A stretch of 64,000 nt of DNA. Source: Halobacterium sp. KA-4 (lineage in GTDB: Archaea; Halobacteriota; Halobacteria; Halobacteriales; Halobacteriaceae). The DNA lies in NCBI RefSeq assembly GCF_021028995.1, contig NZ_JAJJZG010000001.1:124001-188000 (forward strand), given 5' to 3'. Shown piece after piece: positions 1 to 8,510 of this stretch. A program made the position numbers and the translations under genes. The notes below the pieces were generated by a model. That model was not told the DNA's origin and made no database searches. It saw only the letters and a program-made list of their open reading frames with translations. The first letter of the stretch is position 1. Every line of letters begins with the position of its first letter.

Positions 1-633
1 CGTGTCAGCGTCGACGGTGACGCCCTCAGAGGTGACGTCGAGGTCGCCGTTCGCGGCCCAGCGCACGGCGCGCGGGTACGCCTCGAACTCGGCGTCGTAG
101 AGCACGCGCTCCTTGAGGTCGCTCTCGTCGTCGTCCGCGTAGACGGGGACCGGCTCCTGCGTGATGACGGGGCCGGCGTCGACGTCTTCGGTGCGGACGC
201 TGCCGTCGTCGGCGACGGCGTTCGTCACGACGTGGACCGTGCAGCCCGTCACGGAGACCTCCGCGTCGAGTACTTGCTCGTGGGCGTCCGCGCCGGGGAA
301 CGACGGCAGGAGGCTCGGGTGGACGTTCAGCGTGAGCGGCGTCGCCTTCAGGAACACCTCCGAGAGCACGCGCATGTAGCCGTCGAGGCAGACGAGGTCG
401 ACGTCGTACTCGTCGAGGGCGTCGACGACGCGCTGCTCGTGGTCGCGCCGGAACTCGTCGTCGCGGTGCTCGACGACTTCCGTGGGGATGCCCCGAGCGT
501 CGGCCGCGTCGAGGACGGGCGCGTCCGGATCGTCCGCGAGCACGACGGCGAGGTCGGCGCCGCCGGGCCGCAGGTCGTCGATGTGCAGGAGGTTTCGGCC
601 GCGGTTGCTGGCCAGACCGGCTACGTTCGTCAT
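1..633 (-). CDS. purN: PurN-type formyltransferase, N-terminal 211 residues (cut by left edge)
   Basis: Glycinamide ribonucleotide formyltransferase domain, which uses 10-formyl-tetrahydrofolate in purine synthesis. The gene reads leftward from ATG at 633 and is still open at base 1. Seen: a phosphate-binding start LASNRGRNL, the active-site block NVHPSLLPSFPG (N103, H105) and VDAGPVITQ, whose D152 matches the catalytic Asp of the family. The family is about 190-220 residues, so the visible part nearly covers one domain; a fused second purine-enzyme domain further left cannot be excluded. A TTTG box at 657-666 (read on the minus strand) sits 25-34 bases upstream, which fits a leaderless start. 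It is divergent from purB, so two purine genes share this 168-base region. Confidence 0.85.
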   Translation of the reverse strand, partial: MTNVAGLASNRGRNLLHIDDLRPGGADLAVVLADDPDAPVLDAADARGIPTEVVEHRDDEFRRDHEQRVVDALDEYDVDLVCLDGYMRVLSEVFLKATPLTLNVHPSLLPSFPGADAHEQVLDAEVSVTGCTVHVVTNAVADDGSVRTEDVDAGPVITQEPVPVYADDDESDLKERVLYDAEFEAYPRAVRWAANGDLDVTSEGVTVDADT

Positions 634-801
634 GTCCCACCGACCGGCGTCCGCGGGCAAAGTGGTTGCGGTTCGCGCCCGGGAAGTATGCACGAACTGG
701 CATAGAAACGCGCGACTGTCGCCAGTATTACCGTGAGTGTATGCACGCTCGTGGTTCGCTCGACCGGCAGGCTTTTGCCGCGAGCGCGGCCACTCCGAGG
801 C
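634..801. promoter_or_regulatory. Divergent purN/purB promoter region with a 9-bp direct repeat
   Basis: No gene is seen here. The minus-strand TATA-like box for purN lies at 657-666 and the plus-strand box CTTTTG for purB at 772-777. GTATGCACG occurs twice in the same orientation, at 686-694 and 739-747, spaced 53 bases. A shared regulator site is an inference. Confidence 0.5.
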
Positions 802-2178
802 ATGACCGACACCCACGCCCTCCACGCCGTGACGCCGCTGGACGGCCGCTACGCGGGCCGCACCGAACCGCTCCGAAAGTACGCCAGCGAGGCGGCGCTG
901 ATGCGCGCTCGCGTCCGCGTCGAAGTCGAGTACCTGCTCGCGCTCGCCGACCTCGATGCGGTCGACCTCGAACTCACCGACGAGGAGCGCGAGGTGCTCC
1001 GCGAAGCCTACGAGGCGTTCGACGACGAGGACGCGGCGCTCGTGAAGACAATCGAGACCGAGGGCGCGCGGGGCTACGACGCCACCAACCACGACGTGAA
1101 GGCTGTCGAGTACTTCGTCCGCGAGCATGCGCCGGAGCGCGCGCATCCGTGGATTCACTTCGCGCTCACCAGCGAGGACGTCAACAACCCCGCGCACCGC
1201 CTGCTCGTCAAGCCCGCCGTCGAGGACGTGCTCGTGCCGGAACTCCGCGAGGTACGGGACGCGCTCGTCGACTTCGCACACGACTACGCCGACCTTCCGA
1301 TGCTCGCGCGCACCCACGGCCAGCCCGCGACACCGACGACGTTCGGCAAGGAGATGGCCGTCTATGCCGCCCGCCTCGGCCGCGCAATCGCGCGCGTCGA
1401 AGCGGCCAGCGGCGGCCTCGCGGGGAAACTCGCGGGCGCGTCCGGCACGTGGGCCGCCCACCACGCCGCGTTCCCCGAGGTCGACTGGCGCGCGTTCTCC
1501 CGCGACTTCGTGGAAGGCCTCGGCCTGTCGTACGTCGAACCCACGACGCAAGTGAACCCGAGCGACGACTTCGGCGCCCTGTTCGACGCGCTCACGGGCG
1601 TCAACGGCGTGCTTCTGGACCTCTCGCGCGACGTCTGGCTGTACGTCTCCCAGCGCTACCTCGGGCAGGAAGCAGCGAAGTCCGAGACCGGGTCCTCGAC
1701 GATGCCGCACAAGGTCAACCCCATCGACTTCGAGAACGCCGAGGGCAACCTCTCGAAGGCCGACAGCGACCTCGACTTCCTCTCGGAGTACCTCGCGACG
1801 AGCCGCCTCCAGCGCGACCTCTCGGACTCGACGGTGAAGCGCAATATCGGCGCGTCGCTTTCGTACTGCCTGCTCGCGTACACGAAACTCCAGAACGGGC
1901 TCGCGAAGGTCACGCCCAACGAGCGAGTCATGCGCGAGGACCTCGAAGCCAACCCCGAGGTCATCGGGGAGGCCGTCCAGACGATTCTCCGCCGCGAGGG
2001 CCACGGCGACGCCTACGAGCGCGTGAAGGAACTCACGCGCGGCGAGCGCGTCACCATCGAGGACTTCCACGACCTGTTCGCGGAGCTGGACGTCGAGGAG
2101 TCGGTCCGCGAGGAACTGCTCGCGCTCACGCCCGCGTCGTACACCGGCGTCGCCGGCGACATCGCGCGCGACGCCTGA
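802..2178 (+). CDS. purB: Adenylosuccinate lyase
   Basis: Catalyses two purine steps: SAICAR to AICAR plus fumarate, and adenylosuccinate to AMP plus fumarate. The protein has 458 residues, normal for the fumarase/aspartase superfamily. Seen: TNHDVKAVEYF (about 95-105), ARTHGQPATPTTFG (about 169-182), and the superfamily signature GSSTMPHKVNP near residue 298. An earlier in-frame start at 733 exists, but CTTTTG at 772-777 sits 25-30 bases upstream of the ATG at 802, as expected for a leaderless transcript, and the sequence after 802 matches the family start. Its stop abuts the stop of the convergent gene at 2179. Confidence 0.96.
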   Translation: MTDTHALHAVTPLDGRYAGRTEPLRKYASEAALMRARVRVEVEYLLALADLDAVDLELTDEEREVLREAYEAFDDEDAALVKTIETEGARGYDATNHDVKAVEYFVREHAPERAHPWIHFALTSEDVNNPAHRLLVKPAVEDVLVPELREVRDALVDFAHDYADLPMLARTHGQPATPTTFGKEMAVYAARLGRAIARVEAASGGLAGKLAGASGTWAAHHAAFPEVDWRAFSRDFVEGLGLSYVEPTTQVNPSDDFGALFDALTGVNGVLLDLSRDVWLYVSQRYLGQEAAKSETGSSTMPHKVNPIDFENAEGNLSKADSDLDFLSEYLATSRLQRDLSDSTVKRNIGASLSYCLLAYTKLQNGLAKVTPNERVMREDLEANPEVIGEAVQTILRREGHGDAYERVKELTRGERVTIEDFHDLFAELDVEESVREELLALTPASYTGVAGDIARDA

Positions 2179-2391
2179 CTACGCGAACACGAGGAGGAAC
2201 ATGCCGGCGGCGACGAGTGCTGCGCCCGCGGCCCGCCGCCAGCGCGCCGCTCTCTCCGACAGTTCCCGAGGCTCGACGTCGAACACGCGCGCCACTACGT
2301 CCCGTAGCACGCTCGGCTCGACGAGGAGTGCCGTGCCGTAGGCGACGCCGGCGACGCCGAGGAAGAACCGCGAGAGCGCGAGCGGTGTCAC
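2179..2391 (-). CDS. Small membrane protein, unknown function
   Basis: A 70-residue protein with two hydrophobic segments (about residues 3-24 and 52-70) separated by a charged, Arg/Glu-rich stretch, so probably two transmembrane helices with a short loop. It starts with GTG. The stop codon touches the stop of purB. I do not recognise a family. Composition and frame fit the local codon use, which supports it as a real gene. Confidence 0.55.
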   Translation of the reverse strand: MTPLALSRFFLGVAGVAYGTALLVEPSVLRDVVARVFDVEPRELSERAARWRRAAGAALVAAGMFLLVFA

Positions 2392-2470
2392 GGTGGCAGC
2401 CGAGTGCTCGCCGACCGAAGTGTGTTGTGGCCCTGAAAACTTATGCCGCGGCGCCGCGCACCGGCCACGC

Positions 2471-2683
2471 GTGTCCCCGAACGAACACGACGGCTGCCCG
2501 AAGTGCGGTCATGACGAAGTCGACGTCGGCTCCATCTCGGCGACCGGCTCCGGGCTCTCCAAACTCTTCGACATCCAGACGAACAACTTCCAGACCGTGA
2601 CCTGCACGTCCTGCGGGTACACCGAACTGTACGCGGACGTCGCCTCGCGCGGCACCGACCTCGCGGACGTCTTCTTCGGTTAG
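2471..2683 (+). CDS. Zinc-ribbon nucleic-acid-binding-type small protein
   Basis: A 70-residue protein with two CxxC knuckles, CPKCG near the N-terminus and CTSCGY near residue 47, forming a typical zinc ribbon. The middle contains TGSGLSKLFDIQTNNF, resembling the family annotated as predicted Zn-ribbon nucleic-acid-binding proteins. The reading frame is open further upstream (ATG-less, from 2393), but AAACTTATG at 2437-2445 lies 26-34 bases before the GTG at 2471, pointing to a leaderless GTG start. Its TAG overlaps the TAA of convergent dapE. Confidence 0.75.
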   Translation: MSPNEHDGCPKCGHDEVDVGSISATGSGLSKLFDIQTNNFQTVTCTSCGYTELYADVASRGTDLADVFFG

Positions 2684-3750
2684 ACCAGCGCGTCCAGCGC
2701 GTCCGTGACGATTTCGGCGGCGCGCTCGACGTCCGACCGGTGGACGTACTCGCGCTGGGCGTGTGCGACCGGTCCCTCGTCGTCGGCGAGCACGCCCGGC
2801 CCGAAGACGACCGTTGGTGCGTCCGCGGCGAAGTAGGAGGCTTCCGTCGCAGCGCCGAACGGCCGCGGACTCCCGGCGCCCGCGTCGACGAGCGCTTCGA
2901 CGACGGCGCTGTCGTCGGGCGTGTCGAACGCTTCGAGGAACGGTGTCTCTCGCTCGGCTGGTTCGACCGCGACGCCGACGTGCTCCGGGACCTCTTCCCG
3001 GACGTGCGCCGCGAAGCCGTCGAAGAACTCCGTCTGCGTCTCCGGCGGGACGGTCCGCCGGTCGAAGACGATGGTGCAGTCGTCGGGCACGCGGTTCGCG
3101 GCGTCCCCGCCCACGATGCGCGTGGGCGTGAGCGTCGGCGGCCCGAGTTCGGGGTGCTCGGCAGCGCCCCGAGCAGCGTCGTACGTCCGGACCGCTTCGA
3201 GCGCCTGCTCGGCCGCGGCGACCGCGTTCGCGCCCGTCTCGGGCTCGGCGGCGTGTGCGCCCTCGCCCGCGAGTTCGACGGTGCCCTGGAAGCGCCCGCG
3301 GGCGCTGGTACACGCATCGAGGTTCGTCGGCTCGCCCACGATGAACCCGTCGGCGTCGAGGTCGAGCGCGGCTGCGCCCATGGAGTCCGTCTCCTCGTCG
3401 GGCGTAATCGCGAGCGTTACCTTCCCCTCGTCGGCGTCGACGGCGAAGAATGCGGCGAGCAGCGCGGCCAGCGGCCCCTTCGCGTCGCAGGAACCCCGGC
3501 CCTCGACAACGTCGCCGTCCCGCGCGAAGTCGACGTGCGGCGGCACGGTGTCGATGTGCGTGTTCAGGACGACGTGGGGCTCCCCAGTTCCCTTCGACGC
3601 GAGGACGTTCCCGGCGTCGTCGACCGCGGGGTCGTCGCCGTGCTCGCGCAGCGTCGCGACGAGCAACTCGCGCATCTCCGTGACGTCCTCGTGGGAGGGC
3701 GTGCGGACGGCGCGCTCGTGGAAGTCCAGAACGGAGAACGAGTCAGGCAT
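2680..3750 (-). CDS. dapE: Succinyl-diaminopimelate desuccinylase (M20 family)
   Basis: Removes succinate from N-succinyl-LL-diaminopimelate, giving LL-DAP for lysine synthesis. The protein has 356 residues. Seen: metal ligands and catalytic residues of the M20 family in NTHIDTVPPH (H65, D67), GRGSCDAKG (D89) and ITPDEETDS (E119 catalytic, E120 ligand), followed by VGEPTN and the dimerisation domain. It is the last gene of the dap operon, and its ATG overlaps the end of dapF by 8 bases. M20 enzymes vary in substrate; the position beside five dap/lys genes makes DapE the natural assignment. Confidence 0.92.
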   Translation of the reverse strand: MPDSFSVLDFHERAVRTPSHEDVTEMRELLVATLREHGDDPAVDDAGNVLASKGTGEPHVVLNTHIDTVPPHVDFARDGDVVEGRGSCDAKGPLAALLAAFFAVDADEGKVTLAITPDEETDSMGAAALDLDADGFIVGEPTNLDACTSARGRFQGTVELAGEGAHAAEPETGANAVAAAEQALEAVRTYDAARGAAEHPELGPPTLTPTRIVGGDAANRVPDDCTIVFDRRTVPPETQTEFFDGFAAHVREEVPEHVGVAVEPAERETPFLEAFDTPDDSAVVEALVDAGAGSPRPFGAATEASYFAADAPTVVFGPGVLADDEGPVAHAQREYVHRSDVERAAEIVTDALDALV

Positions 3751-4561
3751 CGAGCTGGCGCGCGGAGACGACCTCGGCTTCCCCGTCGACTTCGTGCTCG
3801 GTCGGGCCGCGCAGCGTCGCCGTGGTGCCCGAGAGGTCGACGTGGAGTTCGCCGCCCGGTGGTCGGACCGCGACCCGGTCCCCGCAGCGGCCCTCGCGGC
3901 GCGCGACGGCAGCGACCGCGACTGCGCCCGTGCCACAGGAGTCGGTCTCGCCTTCGACGCCGCGCTCGAACGTGCGCTGGCGGAACGCGTCCTCGCCGTC
4001 CGGGGACGCGAACGTGACGTTCGCGCCGTCCGGGAACGCCTCGTGGTGGCGGATGTCGGGCGCGGCCGCCTCGATGTCCACGTCGTCGACGTCGTCCACG
4101 AACACGACGGCGTGGGGGACGCCCGTGTTCACGGCGGTGACCTCGTAGCCCGCGAGTTCCTCGCGCTCCATCGGCTCGTCGCGGAACGCCGGCACGTCGC
4201 GGGGCGCGAACGACGGCTCGCCCATCTCGACGGTGACCTCCGCGCCGTCGAGGTCCGCGCGCCGCGTCCCCGCCTGCGTGTCCAGCATCACGGCGTCCGC
4301 GCCCGTCTGCTCGGCGACCCAGCGGGCCGCACAGCGCGCGCCGTTCCCACACATGTCGGCGGTGGAGCCGTCGGGCTGGCGCAGCGTCATCACCGCACGC
4401 GGCGGCGTGTAGCGGTCCTCCAGCGCGAGGAACAGCACGCCGTCGATGCCGAGGTCGGCGCAGAGCCGCTCGGCGAACGCCCCGCGGTCGGGGACGTAGT
4501 TCGACGCGTCGACGATTGCGAAGTCGTTGCCGGTGCCGTGGTATCGTTCGTAGGGAATCAT
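3743..4561 (-). CDS. dapF: Diaminopimelate epimerase
   Basis: Interconverts LL- and meso-diaminopimelate without a cofactor, using two cysteines. Both are present: C71 in ADMCGNGARC and C209 in ETDSCGTGA. The length of 272 residues is normal. The N-terminal YHGTGNDF motif matches the family start, so ATG at 4561 is firm. It is separated from lysA by 34 bases and overlaps dapE by 8. I see no Shine-Dalgarno or clear TATA box in the gap, which suggests expression from the upstream operon promoter. Confidence 0.95.
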   Translation of the reverse strand: MIPYERYHGTGNDFAIVDASNYVPDRGAFAERLCADLGIDGVLFLALEDRYTPPRAVMTLRQPDGSTADMCGNGARCAARWVAEQTGADAVMLDTQAGTRRADLDGAEVTVEMGEPSFAPRDVPAFRDEPMEREELAGYEVTAVNTGVPHAVVFVDDVDDVDIEAAAPDIRHHEAFPDGANVTFASPDGEDAFRQRTFERGVEGETDSCGTGAVAVAAVARREGRCGDRVAVRPPGGELHVDLSGTTATLRGPTEHEVDGEAEVVSARQLDA

Positions 4562-4595
4562 CGTTGTTGGGCCGGGTGTGGGCTGTGTACGGGGA

Positions 4596-5828
4596 TCATC
4601 GTTCTGGGGTGGTGAGGTCGGACAGCGAGTCGCGTTCGCGGGCGAGCCGGTGGTCGCCGCCCTCCACGGCGACGACGGCGGGTCGCGGTCGGGAGTTGTA
4701 CTGGGACGCCATCTCGACGCCGTACGCACCTGCGTTCCCGACCGCGAGCAGGTCGCCGCGCTCCGGTCGTGGGAGCCGTCGGCGCTCCGCGAGTACGTCT
4801 GTGCTCTCACAGATGGGCCCGACGACCGTAACTGTACGGTCTGGGCGGTCGTGGCTGTCGCGGGTCAGCGTGCGCACTTCGTGGTGGGCGTCGTAGAGCG
4901 CGGGCCGGAGCAGCGTCGTCATGCCGGCGTCGACGCCCGCGAGCGTCGGGCCGTCGGTGCGCTTGACGGTGTTCACTTCCGCGAGCAGGACGCCGGCGTC
5001 CGCGACGAGGAAGCGACCGGGTTCGACGACAAGTTCGGCGTCCACGGCCGCGAGCGCGTCTCGGGTCGCGTCCGCCACCGAATCGAGGTCCAGCGGCTCC
5101 TCCTCTGGGCGGTACGGGACGCCGAAGCCGCCGCCGACGTCCACGAATTCGAGGTCCACGGGCGCGTCGCGTTCGACCGCGGCGAGGCGTTCGACGACCT
5201 CGCGGTGGGCGTCGACATCCGATTCCGAGAGCATTCCACTGCCCACGTGGGCGTGAATCCCGACCACGTCGAAGCCGCGGGCGTCGGCCTCGCGGAGCAC
5301 GTCCGCCGCGCGGTCGTGGGGGATACCGAATTTGGCGTCCGCGCCGGTCGCCACCTCGTCGCTGTGGCCGGCACCGACACCGGGGTGGACGCGGACCGCG
5401 AGTCGGCCGTCGAAGCCGCGCTCTTCGAGGCGGTCGATTGTGTCGCGGGCGCCCACGACGAACGTCGCCGCGGGCGCCGCTTCCAATACGTAGTCGAGGT
5501 CGCGGGCGGGCGGGTTGACGGCGGTGTAGTGAATCTCGGTGGGCTCGTAGCCGGCGTCGAGCGCGCGGTACACCTCGCCGGCGGACGCGCACTCCGCGCC
5601 GGCGTCCGCGTCCCGGAGCGTTTCGAGGACCGCGCGGCCGGCGTTGGCCTTCACGGCGTAGTGGACGTCGGCGTCCGGGAACGCGGCCGCGAGCCGGTCG
5701 TAGTTCTCCGCGACGCGGTCGAGGTCCTGCACGTACAGCGGCGTCTCGTACTCGGCTGCGAGGTCGCGGAGGTCGGCCGCCGACCAGTCCGCGAGCCGCC
5801 GCACGGCGGGGGCCTCGACGCGCGTCAC
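4596..5828 (-). CDS. lysA: Diaminopimelate decarboxylase
   Basis: PLP enzyme for the last step to lysine, decarboxylating meso-DAP. It has 410 residues. Seen: PLP lysine K60 in HYAVKAN, the HAHVGSG motif near residue 200, GGGFGVPY, EPGRFLV, and GPICESTD, whose Cys contributes to the partner active site in the dimer. It starts with GTG at 5828, and the GTGA quartet overlaps the dapD stop. A Shine-Dalgarno GGAGGT (plus-strand positions 5838-5843) lies inside the dapD 3' end, nine bases before the GTG, so translation is probably coupled. Haloarchaea lack DAP-containing murein, so the pathway here serves lysine. Confidence 0.95.
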   Translation of the reverse strand: MTRVEAPAVRRLADWSAADLRDLAAEYETPLYVQDLDRVAENYDRLAAAFPDADVHYAVKANAGRAVLETLRDADAGAECASAGEVYRALDAGYEPTEIHYTAVNPPARDLDYVLEAAPAATFVVGARDTIDRLEERGFDGRLAVRVHPGVGAGHSDEVATGADAKFGIPHDRAADVLREADARGFDVVGIHAHVGSGMLSESDVDAHREVVERLAAVERDAPVDLEFVDVGGGFGVPYRPEEEPLDLDSVADATRDALAAVDAELVVEPGRFLVADAGVLLAEVNTVKRTDGPTLAGVDAGMTTLLRPALYDAHHEVRTLTRDSHDRPDRTVTVVGPICESTDVLAERRRLPRPERGDLLAVGNAGAYGVEMASQYNSRPRPAVVAVEGGDHRLARERDSLSDLTTPER

Positions 5829-6658
5829 GACCGGAGGACCTCCTCGCGCTGGGTCGCGTCGAGCGTCTCGGCTTCGAGGTCCATCGCGACGACGGCGGGC
5901 TTGAACGCGCCGCCGTCGAAGAGGTCGTGGTCGCCGACGCTGGACTCGACGTAGCGCGTGAACGCACGCCGCTCGGGCGGCAGTTCGCCGTACAGAATCT
6001 CCTCCTCGACGAGGTCGTAGACGGGGATGCGCGGCGTCAGCAGCGTGTTCTCGCCGACGACGGAGTCCTCGCCGACGACGAATCCGGAAGTGACCCGGCA
6101 GCCCGCGCCCAGCGAGACGCCGTCCTCGACGACGACGGGCGCGCTCTCGACGGGTTCGAGCACGCCGCCGATGAGCGTGTTCGCGCCTAGCTTCACGTCC
6201 TCACCGATTTGCGCGCAGGAGCCAACCGTGTCACAGGAGTCGACGAGCGTGCCGTCGCCGACGTGCGCGCCGATGTTCACGAACGCCGGGGACATCACGA
6301 TGCAGTCCGAGCCGAGGTGCGCGCCGCGACGGAGCACCGTGCCGTCGGGCGTGTTCCGCGTGCCGCACTCGTAGAGGTCGTCGGTGTCGCGCAGCGGGAG
6401 CACGTCGTGGTAGGTGACGTCGCCGTACTCGCGGGGCTCGGTCTCGCGGAGCGCGAAGTTCAGGAGGACGCCGCGCTTGACCCACTCGACGGCCTCCCAC
6501 TCGCCGCCGGACTGCTCGGCGGCGCGCACGTCCCCGGCTTCGAGCGCGTCGAGGAACGCTTCGAGCGTGTCCGCGTCGTCCGCGCTCGCGGTCTCGGCTG
6601 TCAGGTCGCCGTCTTCGTGTCGGTGCCACAGGTCTCGTACGTCAGATTCCAGACTCAT
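5825..6658 (-). CDS. dapD: Tetrahydrodipicolinate N-succinyltransferase
   Basis: Transfers succinate from succinyl-CoA to tetrahydrodipicolinate, committing the operon to the succinylase branch. The protein has 277 residues. The N-terminal 90 residues are helical and acidic; residues from about 110 to 225 form a left-handed beta-helix of hexapeptide repeats (for example IVMSPAFVNIGAHVG, TLVDSCDTVGSCAQIG, ANTLIGG). The ATG overlaps the dapB stop as ATGA, and its own stop overlaps the lysA GTG. Confidence 0.94.
   Translation of the reverse strand: MSLESDVRDLWHRHEDGDLTAETASADDADTLEAFLDALEAGDVRAAEQSGGEWEAVEWVKRGVLLNFALRETEPREYGDVTYHDVLPLRDTDDLYECGTRNTPDGTVLRRGAHLGSDCIVMSPAFVNIGAHVGDGTLVDSCDTVGSCAQIGEDVKLGANTLIGGVLEPVESAPVVVEDGVSLGAGCRVTSGFVVGEDSVVGENTLLTPRIPVYDLVEEEILYGELPPERRAFTRYVESSVGDHDLFDGGAFKPAVVAMDLEAETLDATQREEVLRS
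5838..5843 (-). promoter_or_regulatory. Shine-Dalgarno for lysA inside dapD
   Basis: Read on the minus strand this is GGAGGT within GAGGAGGT, nine bases before the lysA GTG. It supports internal, coupled translation within the operon and stands out because most starts in this window lack such a site. Confidence 0.7.
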
Positions 6659-7398
6659 AGTTCGGAAGCAACCTCCTCGAATCGGTAAAAGTCCGCGGGC
6701 TGGTCGGCAAGCCACGCGGCGGCGTCGAGCGCGCCCGCCGCGAACACCGACCGGTCGCCCGCGCGGTGTGTGAGTTCTAGCACTTCGCCGTTCCCCGCGA
6801 GCAACGCCTCGTGCTCGCCGGTGACGTCACCGGCGCGGCGCGCGTGCACGCCGATTTCGCCGTCTTCGCGGGGCTGGTCGCCCACGCGACCGTGGACGCG
6901 CTCGGACTCGCCCCGTTCGTCTTCGATGCGGTCGAGTAAGACGTTCGCGGTGCCGCTGGGCGCGTCGCGCTTCCCGTTGTGGTGGGTCTCGGTGACCTCG
7001 ACGTCGTACTCGGGGAGCGACCCGACTGCCTGCTCGACCACGTCCAGGAGGGCCTGGATGCCACGCGAGAAGTTCGCGCCGATCAGCACGGGCGCGTCGC
7101 TGCCCGCGTCCCGGAGCGCGTCCAGTTGGTCGTCGTCGAAACCGGTGGTGCCGACGACGATGGGGACGCCGGCGGCCGCGCAGGCGGTCACGTACTCCAC
7201 GCTCGCCTCCGGCACGGTAAAGTCCACGACCGCGTCAGGATTCTCGGCTTCGACGAGCGACGCGAACTCGCTGTCGGGGTCGAGGTCGCTGCCGGGGTCG
7301 CGGGTCGTCGCAAACGCCACTTCGACGCCGCGCTCGGCGGCTTCCTCGCGGACCTCGCGGCCCATGCGTCCGGTCGCGCCAGTGACCCCGATTCTCAT
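6655..7398 (-). CDS. dapB: 4-hydroxy-tetrahydrodipicolinate reductase
   Basis: Reduces the DapA product with NAD(P)H to tetrahydrodipicolinate. It has 247 residues. Seen: nucleotide-binding GATGRMG (7-13), VGTTGF (about 82-87), and the active-site block ETHHNGKRDAPSGTA with H139/H140 and K143. The ATG overlaps the dapA stop (ATGA) and the stop overlaps the dapD start. Confidence 0.96.
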   Translation of the reverse strand: MRIGVTGATGRMGREVREEAAERGVEVAFATTRDPGSDLDPDSEFASLVEAENPDAVVDFTVPEASVEYVTACAAAGVPIVVGTTGFDDDQLDALRDAGSDAPVLIGANFSRGIQALLDVVEQAVGSLPEYDVEVTETHHNGKRDAPSGTANVLLDRIEDERGESERVHGRVGDQPREDGEIGVHARRAGDVTGEHEALLAGNGEVLELTHRAGDRSVFAAGALDAAAWLADQPADFYRFEEVASEL

Positions 7399-8300
7399 GC
7401 GGGTACCTCCGCGTCGTCGAGCGCGTCCAGCGCCGCGCGGAGCTGTTCGCGCGTCTCCTCGGAGGCGTCGGTGAGCGGCGAGCGGTAGTTCGCGGGACCG
7501 TGGCCCAGAATCGCCTGGGCGGCCTTCACGGGAATCGGGTTCGTCTCCGCGAACAGCGCGCGGTTCAGCGGTTCGAGTTCCTGGTGGCGCTGGCGCGCGG
7601 TCTCGTAGTCGCCGTCGTGGGCCGACCAGACGAGGTCGCTGAGGCGCTCGGGTTCGACGTTCGCGGTGACGCTGATGGTCCCGGTGCCGCCGACCGAGAG
7701 GACGGGCAGCGTCAGGCCGTCGTCGCCGGAGAGCACGCCGAAGTCCTCCTCGCGCGTGCGCTCGACGACCTCGCTGATGCGGCCGACGTCGCCGCTGGCG
7801 GCCTTGTAGCCGACGATGTTCTCGTGGCTCGCGAGCGCCTCCGCGGTTTCGATGGCGATGTTGCGGCCTGTCCGTGAGGGCACGTTGTAGATAATCTGGG
7901 GGGCGTCCACGCGGTCGGCTATTTCCCGGTAGTGAGCCTCCATTCCCTCGGGTTCGGGCTTGTTGTAGTACGGGGAGATGAGCAGCAGGGCGTCCGCGCC
8001 CGCGTCCACGGAGCGCTGGGAGAGCCCCAGCGCCTCGTGCGTGGAGTTGCTGCCCGCGCCCGCGATAATCGGGACTTCGTCGCCGGCTTCGGCGACGACG
8101 GCCTCCACGACCTCGACGTGCTCGTCGTGGGTGAGCGTCGCGCTCTCGCCGGTCGAACCCACGGGCACGAGGCCGTCAACGCCGCTGTCGACGAGGCGTC
8201 GCGCGTGTGCTCGGAGTCGGTCGAAATCGATGCTACCGTCGGCCGTAAACGGCGTCGTCATCGCCGGGAAGACGCCGTTCACGAATGTTGTGTGGTCCAT
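7395..8300 (-). CDS. dapA: 4-hydroxy-tetrahydrodipicolinate synthase
   Basis: Condenses pyruvate and aspartate semialdehyde, the first committed step to DAP and lysine. It has 301 residues with the TIM-barrel aldolase signatures: GSTGES (48-53), YNVPSRTG with Y138, and the Schiff-base lysine K166 in VGYKAASGD. It is the first structural gene of the operon. No A/T-rich box lies 20-35 bases before its ATG; the nearest good box is about 200 bases upstream, before a candidate leader peptide, so the mRNA probably carries a long leader. Confidence 0.96.
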   Translation of the reverse strand: MDHTTFVNGVFPAMTTPFTADGSIDFDRLRAHARRLVDSGVDGLVPVGSTGESATLTHDEHVEVVEAVVAEAGDEVPIIAGAGSNSTHEALGLSQRSVDAGADALLLISPYYNKPEPEGMEAHYREIADRVDAPQIIYNVPSRTGRNIAIETAEALASHENIVGYKAASGDVGRISEVVERTREEDFGVLSGDDGLTLPVLSVGGTGTISVTANVEPERLSDLVWSAHDGDYETARQRHQELEPLNRALFAETNPIPVKAAQAILGHGPANYRSPLTDASEETREQLRAALDALDDAEVPA

Positions 8301-8329
8301 CTGGGTTTGGGTGTCGCGTCGGAGTCGGT

Positions 8330-8362
8330 GTGCGGGCCGTGCGTCCGTCGGCGGCCCGGCAC
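8330..8362 (-). promoter_or_regulatory. GC-rich hairpin in the dap operon leader
   Basis: The arms are GTGCGGGCCG (8330-8339) and CGGCCCGGCAC (8352-8362) on the plus strand, a 10-bp stem with one bulged base and a 12-base loop. It lies between the stop of the candidate leader peptide and the dapA start. No U-run follows on the operon strand, so it does not look like a simple terminator. A regulatory role is an inference. Confidence 0.5.
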
Positions 8363-8369
8363 GGGAGTG

Positions 8370-8477
8370 CTACGCCCGCAGCGAGCCGTACGTGTCGGCT
8401 GTGCTGCGTTTGCGTTTACCCGAGAAGGAGACGGCACTCTCGACGGCGCTGAACCGTGTCCCGAGAGCACCACTCAT
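8370..8477 (-). CDS. Candidate 35-residue leader peptide of the dap operon
   Basis: A short frame from ATG at 8477 to TAG at 8370, 35 residues. It is supported mainly by position: the box ACTCTTTGTC (minus strand of 8501-8510) lies 24-33 bases before this ATG, exactly the leaderless spacing seen for neighbouring genes, whereas dapA itself has no such box. The peptide contains the basic cluster GKRKRS with both lysines coded by AAA next to CGC arginine codons. It is followed by a strong hairpin and then dapA. Function is unknown; a lysine-responsive leader peptide is a hypothesis. It may also be a chance frame in a long untranslated leader. Confidence 0.4.
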   Translation of the reverse strand: MSGALGTRFSAVESAVSFSGKRKRSTADTYGSLRA

Positions 8478-8500
8478 ACGCTCAAGTGTGGGCAGCGGGG

Positions 8501-8510
8501 GACAAAGAGT
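8501..8510 (-). promoter_or_regulatory. Probable dap operon promoter box
   Basis: Minus-strand ACTCTTTGTC, 24-33 bases upstream of the leader-peptide ATG at 8477. It is the only box with suitable spacing for any start in the 290-base gap, although a second A/T-rich run (GGTAAACGCAAACG, 8407-8420) lies inside the leader frame. Confidence 0.45.

Noticed and set aside
666-2600. 644-codon plus-strand frame over purB
   Set aside because: Arg/Pro-rich translation without motifs; purB is in another frame with full family signatures.
4578-5954. 458-codon plus-strand frame opposite lysA
   Set aside because: Antisense frame of lysA with Val/Asp/Arg-rich sequence and no motifs; lysA has all catalytic residues.
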